Shown here: positions 1-11,685 of the stretch, piece after piece
How positions within the stretch are numbered: position 1 is the stretch's first letter
How the letters are laid out: every line of letters begins with the position of its first letter
The notes under the pieces: model-generated
Told to the model about the DNA's origin: nothing
The model's database searches: none
Seen by the model: only the letters and a program-made list of their open reading frames with translations
Made by a program: the position numbers and the translations under genes
Source of the DNA: Ampullaceana balthica
Lineage: Eukaryota > Mollusca > Gastropoda > Lymnaeidae
Assembly (NCBI GenBank): GCA_944989445.1
Contig: CALYLW010000208.1
Location: 1,282,975-1,346,974, forward strand
Reading direction: 5' to 3'
DNA length: 64,000 bases

Positions 1-746
1 ATAGTCCTTAATTAATAATAATAATAATAAATTGATTATTTATATAGCGCTGTATCCCAGTAAGGAACTGGGCTCACAGCGCTTTACATGAAAGAAATAA
101 CATACTTATAAGTATTAAATTAACTTTCATATCACAACAAACACACAAAATTACAATTAATTAGCTTCAAAGAAAAAAAATTAAGAGAAAATGGATCTCT
201 TTTGTCAAAATACAATAAACACCAAGTATTATGAGAACGTAACACTTGTGTGCAGGTAATTTAATTTGATTCTTCAAATGTGACACCTGCCCCTGTTGTA
301 AAAGGAACAATTACTGAACCCTATGAATTTTAAACATGAGACAATCAAAAGCTAATGTTACGGCTGGCATTTTGTTATGGGGCGGCACACTACCCGTTGT
401 TTTTTAGCGAAAAATTCGCAAAAGAAACTTATTTCTGTTACAACATACCACATACTTATTCCATTGCATTCGATAGCTCTCCATATATTTCACATAAGGT
501 TCAAAAAGTCCATTTGTGAAATGTGAAAAGATTGAAAATTCAGAGAGAGGTTGCTTTTAGATTTGAAAACATGTAGTCTCTCGAAACATGTATTTTATGA
601 AATCAATGACGCTCAAAATGATTAATAAACTTTAATAGTTAAGTGCTAATACAATTATTTTTAAAGATTAATCACAGAGAACACATTGAATACTTAAAGG
701 ATGATTTGACTTATTCTAACATTTTATTTGGAGATCTTATTGTATT
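1..746. other. AT-rich flank without a recognisable gene
   Basis: No coding region is recognised. The stretch opens with an (AAT)n tract and a short hairpin-forming repeat (46-83, listed separately). The rest is AT-rich sequence without protein similarity that I can see. A short open frame near 643-831 runs into the G/C-rich end of the neighbouring hAT element and looks like chance. Confidence 0.5.
46..83. repeat. Hairpin-forming interspersed repeat next to an AAT tract
   Basis: The outer arms AGCGCTGT (46-53) and ACAGCGCT (76-83) pair. The inner arms CCCAGT (56-61) and ACTGGG (67-72) pair inside them, giving a compact two-step stem-loop directly after an (AAT)n tract. A microsatellite followed by a TATAGCGCTG hairpin is a common layout of interspersed repeats in molluscs. 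That family assignment is from memory; the pairing is seen directly. Confidence 0.5.
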
Positions 747-936
747 CATGGGCGTAGGGAAGGGGGGGGCAAGGGGGGCATTGCCCCCCCCCCATACATT
801 TGAGAAGAAAAATGTCATAAAAATGTCATAACGTTGTTACAATAAAACTGAACTGAATTTCCTGAAAGTTTATTACATGGAAGACAGTTTACATTTATCA
901 AACATAAAAAAGAATTATATCTGCAAGTATAACTGA

Positions 937-2842
937 TTACATTACTGATTGTTCTAAAAAAGCCAGTTGTTTAACAATATCTATAACATTTTCAGCAAAA
1001 ATCCGCAAACTTTTACATTTATGTGACCATCTAGTTTCATATAGCAAAGGAACATTTAGAATAATTTTTCTTTGCTGATTACTTTCTCGGAAAAACACTA
1101 TAATTGACTTAATTGTTCCTATTGTGTTTCGTACAACATTCACATTGTTTAAATCGTTCACAACAAGATTTAGTTTATGTGAACTGCAATGTACAAATGC
1201 TGCTTTTGGGTATTTTTTTTCGAATTATTGCTTGGACTCCTCCTTCTTTACCTGCCATTGTAGAACATCCGTAGTATCCTTGACCAACAAGCTTTGTCAT
1301 ATTTAATCAAAATTCTAATGAATTAGTAATGATGGTGTTGGTTAAACCTTCAGCGGTTCTATTGACAATTGGAATATATCCCATTAATTCTTCTGTGACC
1401 ATCATTTTCCGTTTGTGTTCTTTGACAAATTTAACACCAAATGACATCTGCTCAATGCCTGAAATGTCATTTGTCTAGTCAGCAAGTATAGAAAATGCAA
1501 CTGAATTATTTGCTTCATCAACAATGTCTTCACGCAAGAGAGACCCACAAATTTCGATTATAGTGTTTTGCGTAGTTGCCGAGATACACTCAGCAATTCC
1601 CGGCAAAACGGCCCCGACATAACGGCCTCGGTCAAAACGGCCCCAGACAAATTGTTGACATTTTTTAACAAAAACACATTTTTTTTTGCATTTTAAGCTT
1701 TCGTCAACTTTTTCCCCCTTAAAAAAAGTGATAAAATTGTAAAATTATTCCTTGTGATGTTATTATATTGTTTCTTGTAAACAAACAACCGTTATTGGTA
1801 CCATTTCGCGTAAAGGCTATTAAATTCACTTTTGTGGTGTTATTATTATTGTTCATTGTTAGCTAAACCTGACACTGAATAGGTGAGTAAAAATACGAAT
1901 ATATTTGATTGTAAATTTTACTATTAGTCCATCTATGAGTCCAGGACCGTTTTGTCGGGGCCGTTATGTCGGAGCCCAATTGTCGGGGCCGTTTTGTCGG
2001 TGAACCATACTCAGCACTACTAGAACCAATTGACAAACGATTACCAAGAACTTCATCTCCAGATTCAACACGAAACTCTAACAGTTCATACAAATTACCA
2101 GAATTTGATTCCGTTCTACGAAGTGCTAAAACATGCATGCAGCAAAATTGGATTGTAGAAATGATGGGACACAGTTTGTTGCGATTTTCTTGAATTTATC
2201 TTCTAAATGATGAGTCCAACTGCTCATCTATAGAAACTGCTTTGGCTTCCAATAAAGCAAATAAAATTGCTTGCATCTTCATGAGAGCCTTTGTTCCATA
2301 ATGTGCTTTGCAGGTTGTTACGTGCATCTTCGCTAAAATCTTTATATTTTGTACATGGTTTGATGACAAATACCCACTGAACTCATAGAATTACTTTTTG
2401 CAGAAACAACACGCAATATTTGCAAAAGGCACCTATTAACATTTGCGAGTATACAAGTCACGGTGAATAGTCCGATAACCATGCATATCTAAAAACTAAA
2501 AACTTTGTTTCCCTCACTGTCAGCTCTAAAATCATAATTTCTATCAAGGGTCCAACAATCACGAATCAGCTGCAATTTCAACTTATTTGAAAGGTCGTAT
2601 GTCCAGACATACCTTCCAATATCCAATTTAGGAAATGAATAAGTGTCAGCGACAATCAAATTAGGAACAGTTGCTTCAGTTGTGTCTGGCTGTTGAACGT
2701 TTACTGTTGTCCTCAATGCCAATGATAAGTCAGATGCTGCAGACGCCCCAAAATCTTCTAATAACGGCATTTCGGAATCCCGCGATTGGTCTACTTTTCG
2801 ATTTTTTTTAGCCTGTAAAAAAAATTTCTGATATCCATCCAT
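937..2842 (-). pseudogene. Broken hAT transposase, zinc finger MYM-type 1-like
   Basis: The N-terminal part (2842 down to about 2489) carries a TTF-type zinc-finger-like region ending in DIGRYVWTYDLSNKLKLQL. The middle part (about 2138-2017 and 1587-1440) has hAT-type sequence ending in SVAFSILAD followed by an in-frame TAG where the family normally continues with an acidic residue. The C-proximal part (1161-937) contains the family motif ETRW (LLYETRWSHKCKSL). Frames are interrupted by stops, by deletion and by the nested MITE. No intact transposase remains, and the conserved hAT C-terminal dimerisation region is not seen. Confidence 0.8.
1588..2016. mobile_element. MITE nested in the hAT transposase, 8-bp TSD
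   Basis: The insert spans 1596-2008 (413 bp) and is flanked by the direct repeat ACTCAGCA (1588-1595 and 2009-2016). The ends carry inverted copies of CGGCAAAACGGCCCC, and subterminal relatives of the same motif (GACATAACGGCC) lie on both sides. Removing the insert and one TSD copy rejoins the hAT transposase frame on the minus strand (…RLSIGSSSAE then CISATTQNTI…). This proves a secondary insertion. The 8-bp TSD fits hAT or P-type elements. No coding capacity is seen. Confidence 0.85.
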
Positions 2843-3106
2843 GGTAATCCTGCAGTTTCTACACGTATATTATTTCACAGCAAAATTCAATTTTCTCGTG
2901 AGAACTTAAGTTTTTAATTTATGCACTAATAAATGTTGTATTTTAGCTATTACAGCACTAATTTGTAAGTCTTATTAATTTCTAAGGCTTTTTTCAACCC
3001 TTATTTTATACTGAACTTGAATTTAATTGAAAATTGTACCTGTATGGCATTGTCAATTAAATCTAAAAAGTGGGAAAAAATTCCTAGCGACGCCCATGAT
3101 TGTATT

Positions 3107-3721
3107 TGAATCTTCCAGTCAAAATACGAGAGAACAAATTTAAGCGGGGAATATATGGTCATGTTATGAAAATAAAATCAGTTGACGGAAAATTTTCATT
3201 CTTGATAAGATGAGGTTACTGTAGAAAATCATTTGAGGTTTCGGCAGATACATAATTCGTAAAACAGATATGAAACATGCTAATCTACATAACTAAAATT
3301 TTGCCTATAATTTAGAGTATTACAGTATCTCACAGGAAATTGTCCAGCTAGGATTATTTTATCTGGCGAGGAAAAAATGAATTAATAAATTTAAATCAAG
3401 TTTATTAAGATATTTTGGCTTGAAGTTAACCTGCCTAATATAATATATATTCATAATGGATATTCTTTACAAGTGACAAAAGTAATTCCAGCTGCGAAAT
3501 AAGCTTTTTTAAAATTAAGTTAATGAAAATATGTATTATGATCAACAATGCAATTTTGGCCATTGAGCATGGCATTGCTGACAATATTTATACATATTAT
3601 AAGATTGTGCTATGAGAAAAAATAGAAAACTTAAATTTCAATAAATAAACTAAAGCACTTCTATATAAATTTAACATAAAATATAGGGTCCTTATGATGA
3701 ATTTCTAATTTTAAAATAAAA
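3107..3721. other. AT-rich stretch, nothing recognised
   Basis: Very AT-rich sequence without tandem structure or protein similarity that I can see. Confidence 0.5.
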
Positions 3722-4500
3722 AAAACCCGTAAAAAAACCAAGTTTTTGACTATAAATCCTTTATGTACGAGAAGTAACTAAAAGAATGTTCATTATAATA
3801 CGCAGCGCAAGACCATCCAAAAATACAAAATTGCAGTTGTGTCGTAAAACATGTTTAAAATAATGCCCACTGATTAGGAATATGTTTAGACGCGGTGGTC
3901 GAGTGGCAGCGCACTGGACTGTCGTACCGATGGTCACGGGTTCGAATCCGTGTGAAGGCAAGGCACCTAAGTCACCCTGAGTCACCCCGCTCCGAATGGG
4001 TACCTAACACTACACGTAGTTAGGCGGCTGGGTAATGCGTGGAACCCACAAAGCCGTGGCCTGTGAACGCTGCATCACTTGCCAACAGATCATCTGTCAT
4101 GGTCTGTGGACGCAACTATCTTCTGCATAGAAGGAGCGTCTGTATAGATAATAAAAAAATAAGAAGAAAAAAAAATGTTTATAAAAAGAGTTGTCAATAA
4201 AATACGCCCCTTATTGCGCGACAGAAAGGTTGTTCAATATAATACGCACCGCGACGCTCTATCTCAAAAAATAGCATGATACATAGGAATAAATAAAATA
4301 ATCTAAAAAATCAATAATTTAATTACGGTACATGCGATCGATCTGAAATTTTGATACCTTGTTTTTATTATCGGTACAAAACTGCCTGCAAAATTTCAGC
4401 TCGCTAGCTTACGAGAAAGTGGGTTAAAAATCGATTAAAATTTTGGCGACAAGCAAGGGCGAATGCAGACACCACGAGTTAATATAAAGGATTTAAAAAC
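3722..4500 (+). repeat. Interspersed repeat family A, copy 1 (nested SINE inside)
   Basis: The left end reads ACCCGTAAAAAAACCAAG followed by TTTTTGACTATAAATCCTTT. The right end reads ACCACGAGTTAATATAAAGG and then ATTTAAAAAC. A copy in opposite orientation at 32470-32985 matches nearly throughout, and diverged relatives lie at 8787-9150 and 16428-16975. Internal hallmarks are GATCGATCTGAAATTTTGAT and repeated GTGCGTATTATATT-like motifs. The AAATCCTTTAT / ATAAAGGATTT ends are inverted, suggesting a nonautonomous DNA element. A SINE splits this copy at 3889-4174. No coding capacity is seen. Confidence 0.7.
3882..4181 (+). mobile_element. tRNA-derived SINE with 7-bp TSD
   Basis: The SINE body is 3889-4174, flanked by ATGTTTA (3882-3888 and 4175-4181). 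The empty site is visible in the paralogous repeat near 32815. A tRNA-like head carries an A box (TGGTCGAGTGG) and a perfect B box (GGTTCGAATCC). The body contains CCGCTCCGAATGGGTACC, and the 3' part contains CTTCTGCATAGAAGGAGCGT followed by an A-rich tail. The same 3' segment ends the LINE at 45370-47375, which is therefore the likely source of its retrotransposition machinery (inference). Confidence 0.88.
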
Positions 4501-4942
4501 ATCTTCGTTCTTATGATATCAACATATTTTCCGGGGGAAAGGGGGGGGGGCGGTAGATCTGGGTTCTGGCCCGAGCTGCACATACCCACGCTACGCCGCT
4601 GCCCGGGAACCCGTTCAAGTTTTGGACTGGTACCCGGCAGCTTTTTTCAACAATATTGACTGCCCTACTGAGATAGATTCGTTATTTCCACTAGTAAAGG
4701 TAGATATATTAGAGGCGTGGTATAAACTAGTTAGGTAGAAGTATATATAGTGATATTCACCAGTGAGGTAGATTTTGTTGTATTGTATTAACTATTGAGT
4801 TATATTTTGTTGTATGCACTAATGGGGTATATTTGTGATATCCCCTGATGGGGAAGGAACTGATTGATTTGGTGAAGTTAATGAACTTGGTGCAGTTGAA
4901 GAACTCAATGCAGTAAGTGCAATTCCTCTCCATTACCTAAGG
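4501..4942. other. No gene; low-complexity and T-rich stretch
   Basis: Contains a short G-run (about 4532-4550) next to C/G-rich sequence, then loosely repetitive GTAGATTTGTTGTA-like text (4670-4850). No coding region is recognised. Confidence 0.4.
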
Positions 4943-6470
4943 CAGGGGTGGGAAAACTACGGCCCGGGCCGCATGCGGCCCGTAGGCATATACATGTTGC
5001 GTTCTTATGTCGATGTTAATTTTCTTTGTTTAGCATTTTCGCTTTATTTTTAAAATTTTATTCCGAGTATTTGATTGATTCGAATCTAGGTATATTAAAT
5101 TGGTTTTATGGCTCCATAATTGATTTATGATCATTAGTCATTAATTGTTAACATCCTTATTCGAAACTGCATTTCAGCTCAACTGTAAGTGGCTTTTGTT
5201 TACGATTTACATATTGGCAGTTTTTTTAAAACTTGTAATTTAAAAATGAATTGACGTTGATTAAACCATAAGTGCTGCCAAAAAAAAAGAAAGATTGAGG
5301 ACGAAGGTCGTGTTTTTAATGAAGAATGGACTGCTAAATATTGCTTCACAACCGTTGGCAGCAAAGCAGTCTGCTTGCTGTGCCTGAGTGTGTGAGCGTC
5401 TTTAAGGAGTACAACTTTAAAAAAAAATCCAACACATTTTGATTTCGGGCACTATTTAACGAACGAAGAGAGAAAAGGGAATTTCCAGGAGTTGTTAATA
5501 ATTTAGAGAAGCAGCAAACTGTTTCCACCAAATAGTCTTTTATACAAGATGCTGCAACCGAAGCCAGTTTTGTACTGTCCCATAAGATTGTAAACGGAAA
5601 AGGTATTTTTCTGACAGCGAGTTTATAAAGGAATGCTTGTCAGATGCAGCAAGAATTATGTGTCCAGAAACAGATAAAAAATTTGATAGCATTTCTTTAT
5701 CAAGGAGAACTGTAGTCAGGCGTTTTGAAAAAAATTAGCGTCAATTTGATGGACCAACTTCGTGATGCAAGCAAAGACTTTTTGTGGTACTCTCTTGCGT
5801 TGGACGAAGTACCGATGTACAGGATACAGCACTTTTGTGGGTATTTATACGGGAAATAAACACTCGACTTGAGCTTACCTGTAGCCGTCTGCTAGAGTTA
5901 AACCTCAGCAGTCCGCCTTAGTGACCGGCACGGGTCACTGCAGGTTCACTCCAGACCACGATGTGACTGGAGTTCACTCGAGGTGACTGGAGTTCACCAC
6001 ACCAGCGGGCCAGTAACACACTGCCCCTGGTCTGGGTGAGAGATTGATTGTTAATAATGTTGTAGTGTGCACACCCACACAGCGCCGCACCATGTGCACC
6101 GCACCGAGATGCACTAGGTGGTATGAGAGAAGAAAGGAAGTAGAGAGAGAATGACAGTTTGATGCGCTAGAAAGAAAGAAGTGAACGTGATAACTAAAGT
6201 TCCAATGTTGTGAATAAACACTGTTAAAAAGACAACTGTTTCAGTCCCACCTTTGTGACCTGTCTTAAATTAAAGCCTCCACACGGCTACATACCGAAGA
6301 ATTATTTAGTGTTGAGCCACTCAAAGACACAACTAAAGGCCAGGATTTATTCAATGCTGTTTAGAAATGTATTGAAAAGAACTGGTTTGGTGTGGAACAA
6401 GATAGCAAGTGTAACAACAGAGTGCTGACCATTCACTCTTACCTCTGCACTATTTCATCCATCATGAAAG
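4943..6470 (+). pseudogene. hAT transposon remnant, GTF2IRD2-like transposase, split by a solo LTR
   Basis: The left end CAGGGGTGGGAAAACTACGG and the following GGCCGCATGCGGCCCG are typical of Charlie-type hAT termini. Downstream on the plus strand (from about 5270) the translation shows EDEGRVFNEEWTAKYCFTTV and a CLLCL zinc-finger-like cysteine pair, as in GTF2IRD2-like hAT transposases. Further fragments (MDQLRDASKDFLWYSLALDE, then PLKDTTKGQDLFNAV after the LTR insert) follow in order. Stops and frameshifts are frequent. The right end and a matching target duplication were not found. Confidence 0.75.
5876..6295 (+). mobile_element. Solo LTR inserted in the hAT remnant, 4-bp TSD
   Basis: A 412-bp insert (5880-6291) begins TGTAGCCGT and ends ACGGCTACA, i.e. 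the 5'-TG…CA-3' ends of an LTR with short inverted termini. It is flanked by TACC on both sides (5876-5879 and 6292-6295). An AATAAA signal lies near 6203 on the plus strand. Deleting the insert and one TACC restores the hAT frame (LELT then EELF). No internal retroelement sequence is present, so it is read as a solo LTR. Confidence 0.75.
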
Positions 6471-6589
6471 TCTGTGCCTCTACGGCGATGCCCGCTTGAT
6501 GAGGCTCGCTTGCGATAAAATGAACCGGGTCCTAAGAGCCTAGCGGCTCGACCCAAAAGAGAATGAATATTCACTAGAAGCTATAAAAT

Positions 6590-6866
6590 AAAACATGACA
6601 TCTGCACTTACCTTAATTGTTTATTTTATTTATTATTGTGAATGTTTTAATAAATGGTTTCAAAAACTTTGTTTTCAACAACGAATTTTAATGTACGCGC
6701 TTTCGCCACTGTTTCAGAATTTTTTTTAAAAAGAAGAAGAAAAAATACTGTTAACTCTTGGGATCGGTTTACGAGCGGGGTACACACTTTCTATACTATT
6801 CTCTTCCAAAAAGAGGAGTTTCGGTTTATGTCCGAATGGGCATATAAAGTGAGTATATACGGTAAA
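6590..6866. repeat. Truncated copy of the TACCGTATATAC MITE
   Basis: Matches the right-hand part of the element at 7710-8178 (shared ACGAATTTTAATGTACGCGC and TACACACTTTCTATACTATT) and ends in GAGTATATACGGTA at 6853-6866. The left terminus is missing. Confidence 0.7.
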
Positions 6867-7709
6867 CAAAGAAAATTTGTGCAAGGAAGAAATCATTATT
6901 TGACTTAATACTGTGCCTAACATATATTAAATTATATTTGGAGCAATTCAATGGAAGGATTGCGTTGGCCAGTATCTCAATACGTCATAACCAGCTGATC
7001 TGATCATGATCGAAGTGTCTGCTGCTACGACTAGTCGTAATGATACGAAATAATTTTATTGTTATGACTAGTCGTAGTAGGCAAATATTATTCTTATAAC
7101 AAAGAAGGGGATGAGTTTTACAAAAAAAAATTCTTAATCAGTTATGTTGAAGAAATGTGTAATTTTGTTTCCTTTAAAGTTTATTTAGTTCACGAATTCC
7201 TAATTTTAGGAATGAGATAGGTGGACAACCTCGACGACATCATAATTGCTGTAATTATGTGAGTCAGCTTGATTTTATTCAAAATATAAACACCTAAAAT
7301 TGTTCTAAATGAGTAGTTTTAAACTTTGTTAAATAAAATGTTATTTAAATGTTACATATGAATAATTTACCTAGCACTTTATCTTTTTAAATTTAATAAT
7401 CTATTGTTTAAAATGTGAAGAAAACTGAGAAACATAAATACATAATTGCAACACTTTAAACAAAAATTAAATTTTAAAAATACATGAATAGTTATTAGCT
7501 CCCTTCACCTCATGACTTTTGTTTAATGCAATAGAAATTTTAATAAGAAAAAAAATGTGTCGAATTTATTTTTTAAACTAATACAATCTCTTAGAAACAA
7601 TTGTTCTTTTTGTGTGTGTGTGCAGTGAATATTTAAAATAATTTTGTAATCTAATTTGATGGACATTATCAATTCATCATTTCTTTTCTTGACAATTAAT
7701 GTAAATAAA
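6867..7709. other. AT-rich stretch without a gene
   Basis: Contains ACTAGTCGTA and GACTAGTCGTAGTAG in inverted arrangement around 7028-7080 and otherwise AT-rich sequence. No coding region is recognised. Confidence 0.4.
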
Positions 7710-8178
7710 TACCGTATATACTCGTTCTAAGGCCGACTTTTTAATGACAAAATGCAGGGGGAAATGTTGGGAAATGTCGGCTTACCAGCGGGTCATAAGT
7801 GATTTCTGCATGTACATTGAATATCGGTGTTGTTATTGTGGATCATCAAGTTTCTTGTCTACATTCTACGATATTCGACTGCTCTACCAGATGCTATAAA
7901 ATATTATTAAACATCTGCACTTACCTTACTTATTTATTTTATTTATTATTGTGAATTTTTTAATGTTTGTTTTCACAAATTTTGTTTTCAAAAACGAATT
8001 TTAATGTACGCGCTTTCGCCACTGTTTACCAATAGGAAAAAAATAAATAAAACATACAAATAATTTTAACACTTGGGGTCGGCATATGAGCGGGGTACAC
8101 ACTTTCTATACTATTCTCTTCCAAAAAGAGGGGGGTCGGCTTACGAACGAACGGGGTATAGAGCGAATATATACGGTA
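7710..8178. mobile_element. MITE with CCGTATATACTCG inverted ends and TA target site
   Basis: Left end TACCGTATATACTCG and right end CGAATATATACGGTA are inverted copies bordered by TA dinucleotides, as in Tc1/mariner/pogo-type elements. The interior has GGCCGACTTTT and GGGGTCGGCTTACGAACG near the two ends, extending the inverted relationship. It is about 470 bp with no ORF. Superfamily placement is an inference from TA and end sequence. Confidence 0.7.
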
Positions 8179-8427
8179 ATTTTTTTGTCATTTAAGTGTT
8201 ATATAGTGTAAGGCTTCACTTTAATATCGTACCACAAGTGAAGCAATTTTAAAAATCATTAAATAAATTTTAAGATATCAAATATTTAATTGGAACTTTT
8301 ATTTAAAGTTGCACGTTTTGATCTGACGTCACAGTTTTTAAACACCCCCTCCCCTCGCAATTCAACGTCTCAAATGTGTGACCCCCTCCCGCCTCCTATC
8401 TGCGTGGCGTCAATTATGGACGGCCCC
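8179..8427. repeat. Fragment of a GGACGGCCCC-terminated MITE family
   Basis: Contains TTTTTGTCATTTAAGTGTTA, the AATATCGTACCACAAGTGAAGC block and TTTATTTAAAGTTGCACG, and ends in CAATTATGGACGGCCCC. The same order of blocks recurs at 9196-9402 and within 42247-44149, so this is the right part of one dispersed family. Its left terminus is absent here. Confidence 0.65.
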
Positions 8428-8714
8428 TGATCTCAGCACTAAAGTACAATAATTATGTCTCAGGATTCTTTTTAATAACATTGTTATGCTGTTGTTAATC
8501 AATAATGAGTATTTCTTACCATTATTGCGACTTATAGTGCTGCATGGCTTTGCTGATGGCTTCGTAGTCTGATTGGTACGTGGTGAGGTTAAGCTTCGTG
8601 TAGGCGTGGAGATAGTGTTTTTTTGTTTTGTTGTGTTTTTAAATATGCAATTAATATAATATAGATCAAATGAGTCTGAAGAAACATTTCTTTTTTAAAA
8701 ATCGAACATTTTTA
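8428..8714. other. No gene recognised
   Basis: AT-rich sequence between two repeats, with no feature that I can support. Confidence 0.4.
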
Positions 8715-8781
8715 TACGAGCCAGATGCAGCCATCAAAAGAGCCATCTGGCTCGCGAGCCATGGTTTCCCGTCCCTTGGGC
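8715..8781 (+). repeat. Right terminus of a Charlie-like hAT element
   Basis: GAGCCATCTGGCTCGCGAGC followed by CATGGTTTCCCGTCCCTTG resembles the conserved right end of hAT/Charlie elements (…GCCATAGTTTGCCGACCCCTG). No matching left end or target duplication was located, so it is a fragment. Confidence 0.55.
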
Positions 8782-8786
8782 TAGAC

Positions 8787-9150
8787 TGCTGTCGCGGTGC
8801 GTATTATATTGAACAACCTTTTTTAATATTTTGCAGTCGCGCGGTGCGGTGCGTATTATATTGACGAACTTTTTTAAAAACATATTCCCGATCTGTAAAT
8901 GTTTATGCTAGTTGTCGCACGGTGCGCATTATATAAAACATGTTTTTATAACACTTTCCCCGTGATCAAATCGAGCTGAAATTTAGCAGGCAGACTGTAG
9001 TAGTTTTCTTTTTACTATAAATCCTTTATACGTGAGACATAACTAAAATTTTGGATGTTTGGATTGTCTTGCGATGCGTATTAAAATGAACATATGTTTA
9101 GTTATGTCTCGTTTATTAAGGATTTATTGTCAAAAACTTTTTTTTTACGG
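8787..9150 (-). repeat. Interspersed repeat family A, diverged copy 2
   Basis: Shares GCGGTGCGTATTATATTGA blocks, ATATTCCCGATCTGTAAATG-like text and the terminal GGATTTATTGTCAAAAACTT with the copies at 3722 and 32470. Inside it, AAATCCTTTATACGTGAGAC (from 9019) and its near-exact inverted copy ending at 9125 (26-bp arms, 3 mismatches) frame a roughly 107-bp palindromic sub-element. Confidence 0.6.
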
Positions 9151-9195
9151 GTTTTTAAAATTTTTCTTCTGAAAATGAGCATGTTTTAAATGACT

Positions 9196-9402
9196 TTTTT
9201 TTTGTCATTTAAGTATTTCTTTAGTGTAGTCCTGCATTCTAATATCGTAACACGCGTGAAACCATGTAAAACGTCAATAAATAAATTGTAAGCAATCAAA
9301 TGTTAAAATGGACTTTCATTTAAAGTTGCGTGTTTTGACGTGACGTCATAATTCTTAACAACCCGCCCCCTCCAGGTGCGTGACGTGATTTACGGACCAC
9401 CC
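9196..9402. repeat. Fragment of the GGACGGCCCC MITE family
   Basis: Contains TTTTTTGTCATTTAAGTATT, CTAATATCGTAACACGCGTG, CATTTAAAGTTGCGTGTTTT and a degraded terminus (GTGCGTGACGTGATTTACGG). It aligns block by block with 8179-8427 and 42410-44149. Confidence 0.6.
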
Positions 9403-9581
9403 CATATTTCCATTTCTTGAAATGAGTAGAAGTTTCTCTTTCGCCCACCGGCACCTCAGCCGTTATATACACATGACGTGACGGTGATTTCACTGCTTGT
9501 ATTGTTTTATTTTATCAATTATTTTGAGACAATGTTGAAGACAATAAATATGAATGTTCTATTGTATTTCTTTTATAATTT

Positions 9582-11685
9582 CAACATCAAAAACACGATA
9601 TTACAACATCAAAAACACGATATTACAACATCAAAAACACGATATTACAACATCAAAAACACGATATTACAACATCAAAAACACGATATTACAACAACAA
9701 AAACACGATATTACAACATCAAAATTACGATATTACAACATCAAAAACACGATATTACAACATCAAAATTACGATATTACAACATCAAAAACACGATATT
9801 ACAACATCAAAAACACGATATTACAACAACAAAAACACGATATTACAACATCAAAAACACGATATTACAACATCAAAAACACGATATTACAACATCAAAA
9901 ACACGATATTACAACATCAAAAACACGATATTACAACAACAAAAACACGATATTACAACATCAAAAACACGATATTACAACATCAAAAACACGATATTAC
10001 AACAACAAAAACACGATATTACAACATCAAAAACACGATATTACAACATCAAAAACACGATATTACAACATCAAAAACACGATATTACAACAACAAAAAC
10101 ACGATATTACAACATCAAAAACACGATATTACAACATCAAAAACACGATATTACAACAACAAAAACACGATATTACAACATCAAAAAACACGATATTACA
10201 ACATCAAAAACACGATATTACAACAACAAAAACACGATATTACAATAACAAAAACACGATATTACAACAACAAAAACACGATATTACAACATCAAAAACA
10301 CGATATTACAACATCAAAAACACGATATTACAACAACAAAAACACGATATTACAACATCAAAAACACGATATTACAACATCAAAAACACGATATTACAAC
10401 ATCAAAAACACGATATTACAACAACAAAAACACGATATTACAACATCAAAAACACGATATTACAACATCAAAAACACGATATTACAACATCAAAAACACG
10501 ATATTACAACATCAAAAACACGATATTACAACATCAAAAACACGATATTACAACAACAAAAACACGATATTACAACATCAAAATTACGATATTACAACAT
10601 CAAAAACACGATATTACAACATCAAAAACACGATATTACAACAACAAAAACACGATATTACAACATCAAAAACACGATATTACAACATCAAAAACACGAT
10701 ATTACAACATCAAAAACACGATATTACAACATCAAAAACACGATATTACAACAACAAAAACACGATATTACAACATCAAAAACACGATATTACAACATCA
10801 AAAACACGATATTACAACAACAAAAACACGATATTACAACATCAAAAACACGATATTACAACATCAAAAACACGATATTACAACATCAAAAACACGATAT
10901 TACAACAACAAAAACACGATATTACAACATCAAAAACACGATATTACAACATCAAAAACACGATATTACAACAACAAAAACACGATATTACAACATCAAA
11001 AACACGATATTACAACATCAAAAACACGATATTACAACAACAAAAACACGATATTACAACAACAAAAACACGATATTACAACAACAAAAACACGATATTA
11101 CAACATCAAAAACACGATATTACAACATCAAAAACACGATATTACAACAACAAAAACACGATATTACAACATCAAAAACACGATATTACAACATCAAAAA
11201 CACGATATTACAACATCAAAAACACGATATTACAACAACAAAAACACGATATTACAACATCAAAAACACGATATTACAACATCAAAAACACGATATTACA
11301 ACATCAAAAACACGATATTACAACATCAAAAACACGATATTACAACATCAAAAACACGATATTACAACAACAAAAACACGATATTACAACATCAAAAACA
11401 CGATATTACAACATCAAAAACACGATATTACAACATCAAAAACACGATATTACAACATCAAAAACACGATATTACAACATCAAAAACACGATATTACAAC
11501 ATCAAAAACACGATATTACAACAACAAAAACACGATATTACAACAACAAAAACACGATATTACAACATCAAAAACACGATATTACAACATCAAAAACACG
11601 ATATTACAACATCAAAAACACGATATTACAACAACAAAAACACGATATTACAACAACAAAAACACGATATTACAACCAAAAATAA
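9582..11685 (+). repeat. 22-bp minisatellite, about 95 copies
   Basis: Tandem units of the 22-mer ACAACATCAAAAACACGATA + TT. Variation is nearly confined to one position (ACATC versus ACAAC), plus a rare AAAATT for AAAAAC. Single irregular units occur (one extra A near 10185; ATAACA near 10242). Because 22 is not a multiple of three and the unit has no stop on the plus strand, all three frames stay open for hundreds of codons. These ORFs have no coding character. The array lies about 0.8 kb beyond the aminopeptidase stop codon. Confidence 0.97.

Larger units (their letters stand above)
739..3106 (-). mobile_element. hAT DNA transposon (ZMYM1-like), degenerate, with intact ends and TSD
   Basis: The element occupies 747-3098 and is flanked by the perfect 8-bp direct repeat ATTGTATT (739-746 and 3099-3106), the target-duplication length of hAT elements. 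The ends are inverted: CATGGGCGT at the left and the complement of CATGGGCGT at the right. Just inside the left end lies a G-rich/C-rich hairpin (about 760-795). The interior encodes, on the minus strand, pieces of a ZMYM1/DUF4371-type hAT transposase. A second element (1596-2008) is nested inside. Without it this copy is about 1.9 kb, short for an autonomous element, so internal deletion is likely. Confidence 0.85.

Noticed and set aside
3889..3965. Functional tRNA gene at the SINE head
   Set aside because: The sequence continues into a SINE body and tail with a target duplication, so it is a SINE head.
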